This document shows positions 44,747 through 53,660 of a stretch of 64,000 nt of DNA, piece after piece. The notes under the pieces were generated by a model that worked only from the letters and a program-made list of their open reading frames with translations, did not search any database and was not told where the DNA came from. Each line of letters begins with the position of its first letter. Position 1 is the stretch's first letter. The DNA comes from Chitinophaga sp. YR573 (GTDB taxonomy: Bacteria > Bacteroidota > Bacteroidia > Chitinophagales > Chitinophagaceae), in assembly GCF_900110995.1 (NCBI RefSeq), contig NZ_FOJF01000001.1, forward strand, positions 2,311,199 through 2,375,198. The letters run 5' to 3'. The position numbers and the translations under genes were made by a program.

Positions 44747-46330
44747 TTAGTGCATAGCACTTGCGTCTAATTTTCCTTTTTGCTTATTACTCTTTACCAG
44801 CAGCATTAATGGTATACAGATAAGGAACAATACTCCCAGATAAAGGAACACTTCCATATAAGACATTACCACTGCCTGTTTGCCGATGCTATAGTCCATT
44901 GCCTTGTAAGCAGTTCCGAGTGCGGCTTTTGAATCCATACCCTTACTCATAAAACCATTGGCCATACCATTTATGCGGTTCATCACATCAGGATTATTCG
45001 TATCCAGTTTGCTTACCAGATCTGAGCGATGAGACTCATTACGGCGTGCTATAAATGTGGTAATCAATGCCACACCAAAAGAACCACCTAACTGCCGCAT
45101 CATACCCGTAAAGGCCGCACCTTGTCCTATCTGTTGACCTTTGAGTGTAGATAATGAGAGCGCTGTAATCGGAATAAACAACATACCCATACCTACCCCA
45201 CGTACTATCAGCATCCAGAAGAATGCATCAGCGCCTGTATCAGGTGTAATTATTTTATATCCCCAGAAGCTATATACGAAGAACAGTAACATACCGAACG
45301 CAATCAGGTATGGCTGCGGCACTCCTTTCTCAAGCATCTTACCAATAATAGGCATCATAAATGCTGTGGTAAGCGCCGCGGGAATCATCAGCATACCGGA
45401 TTGTGTTGCTGTCCAGCCTAATGTACTTTGTGTATACAGCGGAATAATAAATGTAGATCCATATAAACCGAAACCCAGTAAGAAAGACAGTAGTGTACCC
45501 ACTCTCAGGTTTCCGTTTTTCATTACCCTTAATTCTACTATCGGGTTTTTATATACCAGTTCTCTCCAGATGAAGAAGAAGAAAGCAAGTACTGCTGTAA
45601 CCGTTAATAGTAATATGGTAATATCATTAAACCAGTCATCTTCCTGCCCTCGCTCCAGTACAAATTGCAGGGAACCCACTCCCAATGCCAGGAAAATAAT
45701 ACCAAACCAGTCAATCTCACTGGCAGATTTCTTCTCACCATATTTCGGGCTTCGTACAAATTGCAGTGTAAGAAGGGTTGCAATTACACCAATAGGTATA
45801 TTGATGTAAAAGATATAAGGCCAGGAGAAGTTATCTACGATATAACCACCTAAAGGGGGGCCTAAGGTTGGACCAATGATTACACCCAAACCATAAATTG
45901 CCTGTGCCATACCACGCTTTTCAGGAGGATAGCTTTCTGTAATAATAGTTTGTGATGTTACCAGCAGTGCACCACCGCCAAGTCCCTGTATGAAGCGGAA
46001 TAACACCAGTTCCCACATAGTGGAAGCGTTACCGCAAAGAAAAGATGAAACGGTGAAGATGATAATGGAAACCGCAAAGTAGTTGCGTCTTCCGAATTGC
46101 TGCGCCAGCCAGCTGGTCATTGGCACAATGATCACGTTACCGATAGCGTAAGCGGTGATCACCCATCCGATCTCACTGAGGGTAGCACCCATGTTACCGC
46201 GCATATCATTCAATGCAACGTTAACGATGGTGGTATCCACTATTTCAAGTAAGGCGCAAAAAATGGCAGTAATTGTAATGATCACCCTGCGGGCGCCATA
46301 CTCTACTAATGAATTTTGTTGCAGTTCCAT
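44747..46330 (-). CDS. DHA2-family MFS drug:proton antiporter (EmrB-like)
   Basis: The 527-residue protein has the 14-helix layout of DHA2 exporters (EmrB/QacA). Motif-like segments are present: ALLEIVDTTIVNVAL in helix 1 (with the D-T motif D1), NVIIVPMTSWLAQQFGRR (motif A) and GVIIGPTLGPPLGGYIVD (motif C). The start at 46330 (MELQQNSLVEY) is an ATG; the frame extends four codons upstream to TTG and was rejected. It works with the adjacent EmrA-like adaptor and TolC-like channel to pump compounds out across both membranes. Confidence 0.93.
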   Translation of the reverse strand: MELQQNSLVEYGARRVIITITAIFCALLEIVDTTIVNVALNDMRGNMGATLSEIGWVITAYAIGNVIIVPMTSWLAQQFGRRNYFAVSIIIFTVSSFLCGNASTMWELVLFRFIQGLGGGALLVTSQTIITESYPPEKRGMAQAIYGLGVIIGPTLGPPLGGYIVDNFSWPYIFYINIPIGVIATLLTLQFVRSPKYGEKKSASEIDWFGIIFLALGVGSLQFVLERGQEDDWFNDITILLLTVTAVLAFFFFIWRELVYKNPIVELRVMKNGNLRVGTLLSFLLGFGLYGSTFIIPLYTQSTLGWTATQSGMLMIPAALTTAFMMPIIGKMLEKGVPQPYLIAFGMLLFFVYSFWGYKIITPDTGADAFFWMLIVRGVGMGMLFIPITALSLSTLKGQQIGQGAAFTGMMRQLGGSFGVALITTFIARRNESHRSDLVSKLDTNNPDVMNRINGMANGFMSKGMDSKAALGTAYKAMDYSIGKQAVVMSYMEVFLYLGVLFLICIPLMLLVKSNKQKGKLDASAMH

Positions 46331-46467
46331 CCCTTTATTCAATTATGTGTGTAAAAATCAGTTGGCGAATGTTCAATTACGAATTACGACGTGCGAAGAA
46401 TAAATCCAGTCTTAGAGTAGTACCATTCCCGTAATTCGTAATTGATCATTCGTAACCGATCATATTT

Positions 46468-47598
46468 TTAGTCCAGGTGAACATCTACAACCACGTTCAT
46501 ACCAGGGCGCAGTTGTTTCACTTCCGGCTGCTGATCAACATTCACAAATTCGATCTTCACTGGCAGACGCTGTACAACCTTTACGAAGTTACCAGAAGCA
46601 TTATCAGGAGGCAGTAAAGCGAAACGTGCGCCGGTTGCAGGAGAGAAAGATGTAATCTTAGCTTTCAGTTCTTTACCCGGGAATGCATCTACGTGTACAC
46701 CTACTTCCTGACCAAGTTTCATTTTATCCAGCTGGGTTTCCTTAAAGTTGGCAACCACCCAGATATCCTGTGATAATACTATGCTGAATAATGACTGACC
46801 AGCCTGTACCAGCTGACCTGGTTGTACATATGTTTTAGATACTTCACCATCTTCAGGTGCTATAATGATTGAGTAGCTCAATGTCAGTTTAGCATTGTCG
46901 ATTTCAGCCTGGCGTTCTTTGATGACAGCCTTTGCAGCGTTGATCTGTTCTGCAGTAGCACTGCTTTGCGATGTTACAGCAGAAGTCTGGCGGGAAGCCA
47001 CATTCTTCTGTGTCTGTAATACATCCAGCTGACGTTCTGCGCTCTGTTTAGTAGCCAGTGCCTGCTCGTATTGCTGTTGGGTAATAGAATGATCTTTGAT
47101 CAGGTTACTGTAACGGTCATAATCCTGATTTGCACGCCATACATTTACTTTAGCAGCTTCGATCTGTGCGCTTACAGTAGCAATGTTTGCTTCTGATGAA
47201 GAGATATTTGAATGAGCAGCAGTGCTGTTGGCGGCTGCTACGGCTACGTTAGCCTGTGCTGCTGCCAGAGCGGCTTCTGCCTGTTCCAGTTTTATCTGCA
47301 GGTCCCTGTCGTCGAGAATGATGAGGGTATCACCTTTCTTCACTCGCTGGTTATCCTTTACACGTACCTCTTTCACATAACCTGTCACTCTTGGAATAAC
47401 AGGACTTACATTCGCTTCTACCTGTGCATTGTCCGTTTCTTCATGGTGCTGTGCGTGGATGTATTTGCTGATACCAAAAGTACCGCCACCTATTACCAGG
47501 ATTGCCAATACAATGATGAACCGATAGTTCTTCTTTTTAGGCGCTTCCTGTGCACTGTTAGTACCTTTATTTGCAGCTGTAGTTGTTTGCGTTTCCAT
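46468..47598 (-). CDS. HlyD/EmrA-family membrane-fusion protein
   Basis: The 376-residue protein has one N-terminal transmembrane helix (about 27-45, FIIVLAILVIGGGTFGI), a biotinyl-lipoyl-like domain split around a long coiled-coil (about 90-235, rich in A, Q, E; QAEAALAAAQANVAVAAANS), and a beta-barrel domain ending in RPGMNVVVDVHL. That is the periplasmic adaptor joining the EmrB-like pump to the TolC channel. It is the third gene of the operon, between TolC and EmrB genes. Confidence 0.94.
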   Translation of the reverse strand: METQTTTAANKGTNSAQEAPKKKNYRFIIVLAILVIGGGTFGISKYIHAQHHEETDNAQVEANVSPVIPRVTGYVKEVRVKDNQRVKKGDTLIILDDRDLQIKLEQAEAALAAAQANVAVAAANSTAAHSNISSSEANIATVSAQIEAAKVNVWRANQDYDRYSNLIKDHSITQQQYEQALATKQSAERQLDVLQTQKNVASRQTSAVTSQSSATAEQINAAKAVIKERQAEIDNAKLTLSYSIIIAPEDGEVSKTYVQPGQLVQAGQSLFSIVLSQDIWVVANFKETQLDKMKLGQEVGVHVDAFPGKELKAKITSFSPATGARFALLPPDNASGNFVKVVQRLPVKIEFVNVDQQPEVKQLRPGMNVVVDVHLD

Positions 47599-47653
47599 AT
47601 ACTATATATATGATTGTTATCTTTTACTATTATTGAATGCGATTAATTTTTCT

Positions 47654-49018
47654 CTATTTACCAGATACAAGCGGACCAGATTCATTCAGAAGACCGGCTG
47701 TTTCAAGTAATTTGGTATAGGACACCATGGCATCTGCTTTTGCAAAAGCACGGTTCAGTTTAGCCTGTACATTGGCCACGTCAGCTTCCAGCAGATCGGT
47801 AGTAGTAGCGAGGTTATTCTCCTGCTTATTTTTTACGATCTTATAATTTTCTTCTGACTGGTCAATCGCTGTCTGATACATATCTATTTTCTTCTGGTTT
47901 ACCAGGTAATCCTGGTATGCCCTGTTAACAGCTATGTGAATATTATCAGTCAGCATCTCTTCATTTACTCTCACCTGTGCTAACTGCACCTTCGCGTCTG
48001 CTACTTTCGAACCATTCTTCCATAAACTGGCAACGTTATATTTTACACCGATACCTGCGTTTACCGCGTTAGTTACGGTTACAAAATTCGGAACGTCCAG
48101 GGCAACATAACCACCGGTAAAAGATACGGAAGGATAATAAGCACCCTTAGTGGCTTTAATATTTGCATCTGCTGCTTTTTCACGAAGACCTAACGCTGCT
48201 GCATCTTTACGGTTCTGTAAGGCCAGCACTTCCCATTCGGTTACTGCTTTCGCTCCGGCAGGCACCTGCTGATCAAAAGCATTCATATCTATTGCCAGTT
48301 CTGTGCTTTCCGGTAAACCCAGTAAAAGGTTCATGCTGATATTAGCCAGCTTCAGGTTACTCTCTGCTTCCAGCAGGGATACTTCTACATTAGAAGCCTG
48401 TAACTGTGCTTTTAACAAATCGTTTCTGGCCATGATACCGTTCTTCTCAAGGTTGGAAAAATCGGTTACCCTTTGCTGTTGCTGTTTCAGGTTCTCCTGA
48501 ACAAGCAATACTGCCTGCTGCGATTTATATAGATTACTGTATGCATCAACTGTATTCTGTATCACAGCTTCCCGGTCTTTGTCCGCGTCCAGTTTAGCGG
48601 CTTCTGCCAGGTAACGGGCAGATGCTTTCTCGCTCTGGAGTATAAAACCAGAGAAGATAGGTACTGATACTGTAGCCATTGCATAAGCCACCTGATTTAC
48701 TTTAGGTGTGGAAGAACTCCCACTGCTGCTATCGCTGCTTGTTTTCAGACTTACATTAGGATTGTTAATTCTTAAATAAGATCCGGAAATACTCATATCT
48801 GGTAATTGAGCATTGTTAGCCGTTTTAACAGAAGCAAGTGCTGCATCTATTTTTGCCTGACTCAGTTTTAATTCTTTACTGTTCTGAATACTAAGCGTTA
48901 TGGCCTCTTTCAGAGAAAGAGTCTTTTTGTCCTGTGCCTGGCTACCGGAATATGGCAATATCAGCAATACGCCTGCCGCCAGAGACCATAAACGCCTGTA
49001 TGTACTATTAAGCTTCAT
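47654..49018 (-). CDS. TolC-family outer-membrane efflux channel
   Basis: The 454-residue protein has a signal peptide (cut near SQAQ, residue 29) and two TolC repeats of helical and beta segments (LKEAITLSIQNSKELKLSQAK at the first, and AYQDYLVNQKKIDMYQTAIDQSEENY, split here, in the second). It provides the outer-membrane exit duct for the EmrAB-like pump. The start overlaps the end of the tetR gene by 11 bp, giving translational coupling. Confidence 0.94.
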   Translation of the reverse strand: MKLNSTYRRLWSLAAGVLLILPYSGSQAQDKKTLSLKEAITLSIQNSKELKLSQAKIDAALASVKTANNAQLPDMSISGSYLRINNPNVSLKTSSDSSSGSSSTPKVNQVAYAMATVSVPIFSGFILQSEKASARYLAEAAKLDADKDREAVIQNTVDAYSNLYKSQQAVLLVQENLKQQQQRVTDFSNLEKNGIMARNDLLKAQLQASNVEVSLLEAESNLKLANISMNLLLGLPESTELAIDMNAFDQQVPAGAKAVTEWEVLALQNRKDAAALGLREKAADANIKATKGAYYPSVSFTGGYVALDVPNFVTVTNAVNAGIGVKYNVASLWKNGSKVADAKVQLAQVRVNEEMLTDNIHIAVNRAYQDYLVNQKKIDMYQTAIDQSEENYKIVKNKQENNLATTTDLLEADVANVQAKLNRAFAKADAMVSYTKLLETAGLLNESGPLVSGK

Positions 49019-49631
49019 GGATTAGAATGGCTTTAAACAATTTTTTTAAATAGGTGCTTATATGAATAATTAAATATTCCTGTAACTGCTCGTCCGAAAG
49101 ATGTTCCAGATTGCTTAGACGCTGAAAATGATGCTTTGTGGACATAATATGATTGGTAGTACCTAAAAGCGTACTCACTACCATTAGAGTATCTACCTCG
49201 TTAAATACCCCCTTTTCCTGTCCTTCCTTAATGAACCCATCGATTATCCCGTACACTTCCTTTTTGTTTTCGTGAATCAGTCCATTGACATTTATATCTG
49301 TCTGGATCTGCGCACGGATCATCATCAGGTGAAAACAGGGATTACTGATCACCCTCTGCACATATGTTTCAACCAAACGGTCAAAACGAGCCTCAAATGA
49401 TTGGGTATTATCCTTTAAAAGATCATCCAGTACTAATTTCCATGCATATATGCGTTTAATGAAAATAGCTTCTATCAGTTTCTCCTTAGATCCGAAGTAG
49501 TAGGATATCATTGCAATGTTCACATCAGCCTCATGAGCAATATCCCTGACAGAGGTCCCGTGGAACCCCTGAGAAGCAAACAGCTGTTCTGCCGCCTCCA
49601 GGATTGATATTTGCTTTTGATTGTATTCCAT
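49008..49631 (-). CDS. TetR-family transcriptional repressor
   Basis: The 207-residue protein has an N-terminal TetR HTH (about 6-55; ISILEAAEQLFASQGFHGTSV then DIAHEADVNIAMISYYFGSKEKL), followed by a helical ligand-binding domain. It is the first gene of the operon tetR-tolC-emrA-emrB and overlaps tolC by 11 bp. The start at 49631 fits a promoter starting transcription near 49646. An AAACG-nn-CGTTT palindrome overlaps the -33 element, so it very likely represses its own operon until a drug or other ligand binds. Confidence 0.9.
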   Translation of the reverse strand: MEYNQKQISILEAAEQLFASQGFHGTSVRDIAHEADVNIAMISYYFGSKEKLIEAIFIKRIYAWKLVLDDLLKDNTQSFEARFDRLVETYVQRVISNPCFHLMMIRAQIQTDINVNGLIHENKKEVYGIIDGFIKEGQEKGVFNEVDTLMVVSTLLGTTNHIMSTKHHFQRLSNLEHLSDEQLQEYLIIHISTYLKKLFKAILIHEA

Positions 49632-49651
49632 ATGCAATTTGTATTGTGATG

Positions 49652-49691
49652 CAAAGTTAAACAAACATTTAATTAAATCAAACGACCGTTT
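49652..49691 (-). promoter_or_regulatory. efflux-operon promoter overlapped by TetR operator
   Basis: On the minus strand TTG (49681-49679) and TAACTTTG (49659-49652) are separated by 19 nt, an exact Bacteroidota promoter. The palindrome AAACG-AC-CGTTT (49680-49691) overlaps the TTG. A repressor bound there would block the sigma factor. Confidence 0.8.
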
Positions 49692-50137
49692 AAATATTTC
49701 ATAAATAAATACCTTTTTAAGCTGATTTTAAGCTCTTTAGATAAATGGACAACCGGGTAGACTATTTGAAAATCAGTGAATTAGGCCAATTTTATGTTAA
49801 AGAAAAAAATTTTGAAGTTCTGTCAGACAGGGTTATCTCATAATATTTAAACCTGATATTAGCAAATATCAACATGCTATAAATGCAACTTGAACAAAAT
49901 GATATTGGCAAAATCACAATGAACAGACTGGAATCATCATATTCCAACTTTCCATTTTACTTTTGATGCAACAATTATTGTTAACCATTTCATACACACA
50001 ACTATGCTTCTGATAAATCTGACAAAATCAGCCAATACATAATTTGCATATCCATTTGTTTGTAAAAAGGGGCATTCAGATAATGTCCCTTACCGATTTT
50101 ACATTTTCCGATAATCCAAAGTTGAAATACCGCCAGG

Positions 50138-50153
50138 AGCGTTTTCCAGCGCT
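50138..50153 (+). repeat. hairpin family member A1
   Basis: Stem AGCG/CGCT, extended by a G-U pair and, past a one-base bulge, by GCC/GGC; loop TTTTCCAG. It is the most diverged of the three left-array members. Confidence 0.45.
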
Positions 50154-50263
50154 TAGGCCATTCTATTGCATTTAATCAGGCTCATGGTGAGTTATACATA
50201 CCAGGTCCGGAAACGGAGCTGGTAACAGCCCATAGATTACAATGTTGACCGAGATCCATAAAT

Positions 50264-50287
50264 CCGGGATGCTTTCCAGTACTCCGG
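50264..50287 (+). repeat. hairpin family member A2
   Basis: Left stem CCGGGATG, loop CTTTCCAG, right stem TACTCCGG. Eight positions pair with two G-U wobbles and one A-C mismatch on the plus strand. Confidence 0.6.
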
Positions 50288-50331
50288 TTATTTCTACAGA
50301 CAAGTAACAAGCTAGATAAAAAAGCACTAAC

Positions 50332-50355
50332 CCGGGATGTTATCCAGCATCCCGG
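50332..50355 (+). repeat. hairpin family member A3
   Basis: Left stem CCGGGATG, loop TTATCCAG, right stem CATCCCGG, all eight pairs Watson-Crick. Its reverse complement matches unit B6 at 54138-54161 at 17 of 24 positions; the stem differences are compensatory. Confidence 0.7.
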
Positions 50356-50402
50356 CATTCTTTATCTCATTTAAACTAAATTAGCGTTCAATACATTTAC
50401 AC

Positions 50403-51314
50403 ATGAAACCATATAAAGTTGTCTGTTTTGGAGAATTACTCTGGGATATATTACCAGATAAAACATTACCCGGTGGCGCACCGATGAATGTAGCCTACCA
50501 CCTTAACAGACTGGCCATAGCTACTACACTGATATCCGGCATTGGAAATGATGATGATGGCAAAAAACTGCTTGATATCCTTAAACAGTATCACCTCAAT
50601 ACTGATTATATTCAAACGGATACTCTGCATGAAACCGGTAAAGTATTTGCAAAGGCAGCAGCCAATAATGAAATGAAATATGACATTGTACAGCCGGTAG
50701 CCTGGGATTATATAAAAGTGACACCGGAACAGCAGCAACTGATGCAGCATTCTGATAAAGGATACCTGGTCTTTGGCAGCCTGGCCGCCAGAAATAATGA
50801 AACACGAAAGACCATACTCACACTACTCTCCTTAATGGATAGTGATCGCACTTTTGTGCTGGATATAAATCTGCGCCCTCCTCATTATGATAAAAAGATC
50901 GTGGGGCTGCTTTTACAACATTGCAACATATTAAAACTAAATGAGTCCGAACTGGAGCTGCTGGGCGAATGGTATCAGCTGCCCGCAAACCTGGAAGAAA
51001 GACTAAGAGCATTGAGTAACTTCTTCGTGATTCCTACCATCATTACCACCATGGGAGATAAAGGAGCCGTACTCCTTCAGGATGGTACCTTTTACCGGCA
51101 TCCTGGTTACCATGTAACAGTAGCAGATACCATTGGCAGCGGAGACGCCTTCCTGGCAGGTTTCTTGTACAGTACCATCCACAAACACGGAGCTGCAAAT
51201 ACCTTATCATTTGCCTGCGCACTGGGAGCCCTGGTGGCCAGCCTTCCTGGTGGCTGTCCGGATTACCAGTTATCTCAAATTGCAGCAGTGATGAATACTA
51301 CTGTTCAAAATTAG
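50403..51314 (+). CDS. PfkB-family fructokinase-like sugar kinase
   Basis: The 303-residue kinase has the N-terminal FGELLWDILPDKTLPGGAP (GG motif, positions about 9-27; broken by the length limit here) and the C-terminal DTIGSGDAFLAGFL with the catalytic aspartate. Sequence features such as FGELLWD and PMNVAYHL are typical of fructokinases in Bacteroidota. It would phosphorylate fructose or a related sugar with ATP, in the cytoplasm. The gene starts a three-gene plus-strand cassette and has the stem-loop region directly upstream. Confidence 0.88.
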   Translation: MKPYKVVCFGELLWDILPDKTLPGGAPMNVAYHLNRLAIATTLISGIGNDDDGKKLLDILKQYHLNTDYIQTDTLHETGKVFAKAAANNEMKYDIVQPVAWDYIKVTPEQQQLMQHSDKGYLVFGSLAARNNETRKTILTLLSLMDSDRTFVLDINLRPPHYDKKIVGLLLQHCNILKLNESELELLGEWYQLPANLEERLRALSNFFVIPTIITTMGDKGAVLLQDGTFYRHPGYHVTVADTIGSGDAFLAGFLYSTIHKHGAANTLSFACALGALVASLPGGCPDYQLSQIAAVMNTTVQN

Positions 51315-51386
51315 TAGTTCATCAACATTTTCAACCATTCATTGAAAAAATAGAAATATTCGAACCAGCTGTTTTATATTTATACT

Positions 51387-52490
51387 ATGTCTCATCTTAT
51401 TCGTCATGTGTTCAATGCATTGGGAGTGTTATGTATTACACTTTCCGCCAATGCCCAGTTAAAGCCTGCGTATGTAGCGCCAAGGCAATATCACTGTTAT
51501 CAAACTCCTACTCCCCTCAAAATAGATGGGAAATTCGATGAAAAGGCCTGGTTACAAGCCGCATGGAGTGATGATTTTACAGATATAGAAGGCGACAAAC
51601 AGCCCAAACCGGCTATGCGTACCCGCCTTAAAATGTTATGGGATAATCAGTATCTCTACATTGCAGCAGAATTAGAAGACCAGAACATCTGGGCTACCCT
51701 GCATCAGCATGATACGATCATCTTCCAGGATAATGATTTTGAAGTATTCATTGATCCCAATAACGACACACATCATTATTTTGAAATAGAGATCAATCCG
51801 TACAATACGGTGATGGACCTCTTCATGCCCAAGCCTTACCGCGAAGGTGGAGATGCCCTCATGAGCTGGGACGCACATGGTATGCGTACCGCCATACAGA
51901 TTGATGGTACACTCAACAAAGCGGGTGATAAAGACAAAAAGTGGACGGTAGAAATGGCGATCCCTTTTACGGCGCTCAGCTTCTATAATCAGAAAGCAAC
52001 CCCTCCTAAAGACAATTCCTTCTGGCGTATTAATTTCTCCCGCGTAGAATGGGATACCGATATCGTGAACGGCAAATATGTTAAACGTCGTGATAAAGTT
52101 ACCGGTAAATCATTACCAGAGCATAACTGGGTATGGTCCCCACAAGGTATCATCGATATGCATGCTCCTGAGAAATGGGGATACATCTTCTTTGTAAAAC
52201 AACCATCAGGCAGTCCGGCTGTTGCATTACCATTACCTGCTATGGAGCAGGCGAAAGAGTACCTTTGGCAGATCTACCATAAACAACGTGATTACAAACG
52301 TGATCATGGTAAATATGCCACTACACTGGCTGCATTAGGCTTATCTGAAGGCCCTGTGAAAGAGAACGGCTTAACGTATTCCTTACACCTGGAAGCGCTC
52401 TCCGATCAATACACTGCTACTATACACACGGAGAATTCTACTGAGAGCTGCTCTATTAACCAGGAAGGAAAAATATCTCAAAAGCACTAA
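51387..52490 (+). CDS. secreted carbohydrate-binding (CBM9-like) protein
   Basis: The 367-residue protein has a signal peptide (cut near SANAQ, residue 23) and a CBM9-like domain (about 40-275) with characteristic blocks IDGKFDEKAWLQA, TRLKMLWDNQYLYIAAELED and DNDFEVFIDPNNDTHHYFEIEI (last one over the limit in full). This domain type binds carbohydrate ends and is common in secreted Bacteroidota proteins. The C-terminal 90 residues (EQAKEYLWQIYHKQRDYKRDHG) are helical plus a beta region. It is 2 bp upstream of the hydrolase gene, so the two are co-translated and may act on one polysaccharide. Confidence 0.88.
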   Translation: MSHLIRHVFNALGVLCITLSANAQLKPAYVAPRQYHCYQTPTPLKIDGKFDEKAWLQAAWSDDFTDIEGDKQPKPAMRTRLKMLWDNQYLYIAAELEDQNIWATLHQHDTIIFQDNDFEVFIDPNNDTHHYFEIEINPYNTVMDLFMPKPYREGGDALMSWDAHGMRTAIQIDGTLNKAGDKDKKWTVEMAIPFTALSFYNQKATPPKDNSFWRINFSRVEWDTDIVNGKYVKRRDKVTGKSLPEHNWVWSPQGIIDMHAPEKWGYIFFVKQPSGSPAVALPLPAMEQAKEYLWQIYHKQRDYKRDHGKYATTLAALGLSEGPVKENGLTYSLHLEALSDQYTATIHTENSTESCSINQEGKISQKH

Positions 52491-52492
52491 TC

Positions 52493-53578
52493 ATGAATAA
52501 ACGTAATTTCCTGAAATCCGTAGGGCTGGGCAGCCTGGCTATCATGCAACCAGCCATACCTACACTGGCATTGAAGGCAAACACAATATCCAAACCGACA
52601 GGTACGGCCAGACACCGCGTATGGATTAATCCAAATGAAAAGGATAGCATTGCTGATCTGCAAAAGCTGTATGCTTCTTACAGAAAAGCGGGCATTGCAG
52701 ATATCTTCTTTGAAGCAGACAGTGAGAAACATTTCAAAACAGCAAAGGAAAACGGTATAAAGGCGCATCGCTGGATATGGACAATGAACCGCGGCGAGAA
52801 AGAATTGCTGGCCAGTCACCCTGAATGGTACGCAAAAAACCGTAAAGGAGAATCCTGTGCCACACATCCTCCATACGTGGGTTACTACCGCTGGTTATGC
52901 CCAAGCAAACCGGAAGTGGTAAATTATCTGAAAGAACAGGCAGAAATGGTGTTGTCCAAAGATTATGTAGATGGTCTTCACCTGGACTATGTAAGATATT
53001 GCGATGTAATACTTCCGGTAAATCTCTGGAGTAACTACAATATTGATCAGTCAAAAGAATTGCCGGAGTACGACTTCTGTTATTGCGAAACCTGTCGTGA
53101 AAAATACAAGGAGTTAAAAGGAAAAGATCCTTTGGAACTGGAACATCCGGATCAAAGCCCTTCCTGGAGAAAATTCAGGTACGATCGTATTACCAATGTG
53201 GTAACGAACCTCGCAGCAGTAGCAAAACAACATAAGAAACCAATATCCGCGGCTGTTTTCCCAACACCGGAAATAGCTAAGCGTATTGTAAGACAGGATT
53301 GGACCAACTGGCCGCTTAACGCCGTTTGCCCGATGATCTATCATGGTTTCTACAAAGAAGATGTTGCCTGGATAGGTGATGCTGTAGCAGAAGGTGTGAG
53401 AGGATTAAACGGACGTTTCCCTTTGTATGCAGGTCTTTATCTGCCTGATTTCAATGGCAATATGGCCGATCTTGAAAAAGGTGTAAGGTTATCTGTACAG
53501 AACGGCGCTGCGGGAGTATCCCTGTTTGGTAGCGTAACACCTGAAGTGTTGCAAACTTTACAGAAAGCAGGTAGTTAA
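52493..53578 (+). CDS. putative glycoside hydrolase, GHL10-like TIM barrel
   Basis: The 361-residue protein has an N-terminal Tat-like or Sec signal (MNKRNFLKSVGLGSLAI, where KR replaces the twin arginine). The TIM barrel contains YVDGLHLDYVRYCDV near residue 165, the motif of GHL10-type (YngK-like) hydrolases, and a cysteine cluster CYCETCREKY. Family members are proposed glycoside hydrolases with acidic catalytic residues near that motif. Substrate unknown; co-occurrence with a CBM9-like protein and a sugar kinase suggests fructan or another sugar polymer, which is inference. Confidence 0.8.
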   Translation: MNKRNFLKSVGLGSLAIMQPAIPTLALKANTISKPTGTARHRVWINPNEKDSIADLQKLYASYRKAGIADIFFEADSEKHFKTAKENGIKAHRWIWTMNRGEKELLASHPEWYAKNRKGESCATHPPYVGYYRWLCPSKPEVVNYLKEQAEMVLSKDYVDGLHLDYVRYCDVILPVNLWSNYNIDQSKELPEYDFCYCETCREKYKELKGKDPLELEHPDQSPSWRKFRYDRITNVVTNLAAVAKQHKKPISAAVFPTPEIAKRIVRQDWTNWPLNAVCPMIYHGFYKEDVAWIGDAVAEGVRGLNGRFPLYAGLYLPDFNGNMADLEKGVRLSVQNGAAGVSLFGSVTPEVLQTLQKAGS

Positions 53579-53599
53579 TAAAAGCGTTATTCAGATATA

Positions 53600-53646
53600 G
53601 CCTGAAGGAGCAAGGTGTACCTCACTTTAATCCTTCAGGCTTTTTT
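53600..53646 (+). terminator. terminator of the sugar cassette
   Basis: Ten-bp perfect stem GCCTGAAGGA (53600-53609) / TCCTTCAGGC (53631-53640), 21-nt loop, followed by TTTTTT. Confidence 0.85.
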
Positions 53647-53660
53647 AATGGTAATAATTT

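Larger units (their letters stand above)
50068..50355 (+). ncRNA. candidate structured RNA of five stem-loops, including three repeat-family hairpins
   Basis: Stem-loops occur at 50068-50090 (AGGGGCATT/AATGTCCCT, 5-nt loop), 50138-50153 (AGCG, loop TTTTCCAG, CGCT), 50199-50224 (TACCAGGTCCG/CGGAGCTGGTA, one G-G mismatch, GAAA tetraloop), 50264-50287 (CCGGGATG, loop CTTTCCAG, TACTCCGG) and 50332-50355 (CCGGGATG, loop TTATCCAG, CATCCCGG, perfect). Four of the five imperfect pairs of A-C/G-T type are G-U on the plus strand. The last hairpin is followed by CATTCTTTATC, a weak terminator. Neither a promoter nor expression can be shown. It could be the leader of the fructokinase mRNA or a separate RNA. 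Confidence 0.5.
49693..50402. other. 710-bp non-coding region with a run of plus-strand hairpins
   Basis: No coding frame is supported between the efflux operon and the fructokinase gene. The left half is AT-rich and holds nothing recognised. The right half (50068-50355) holds five consecutive stem-loops, listed below as a candidate RNA. Confidence 0.55.
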
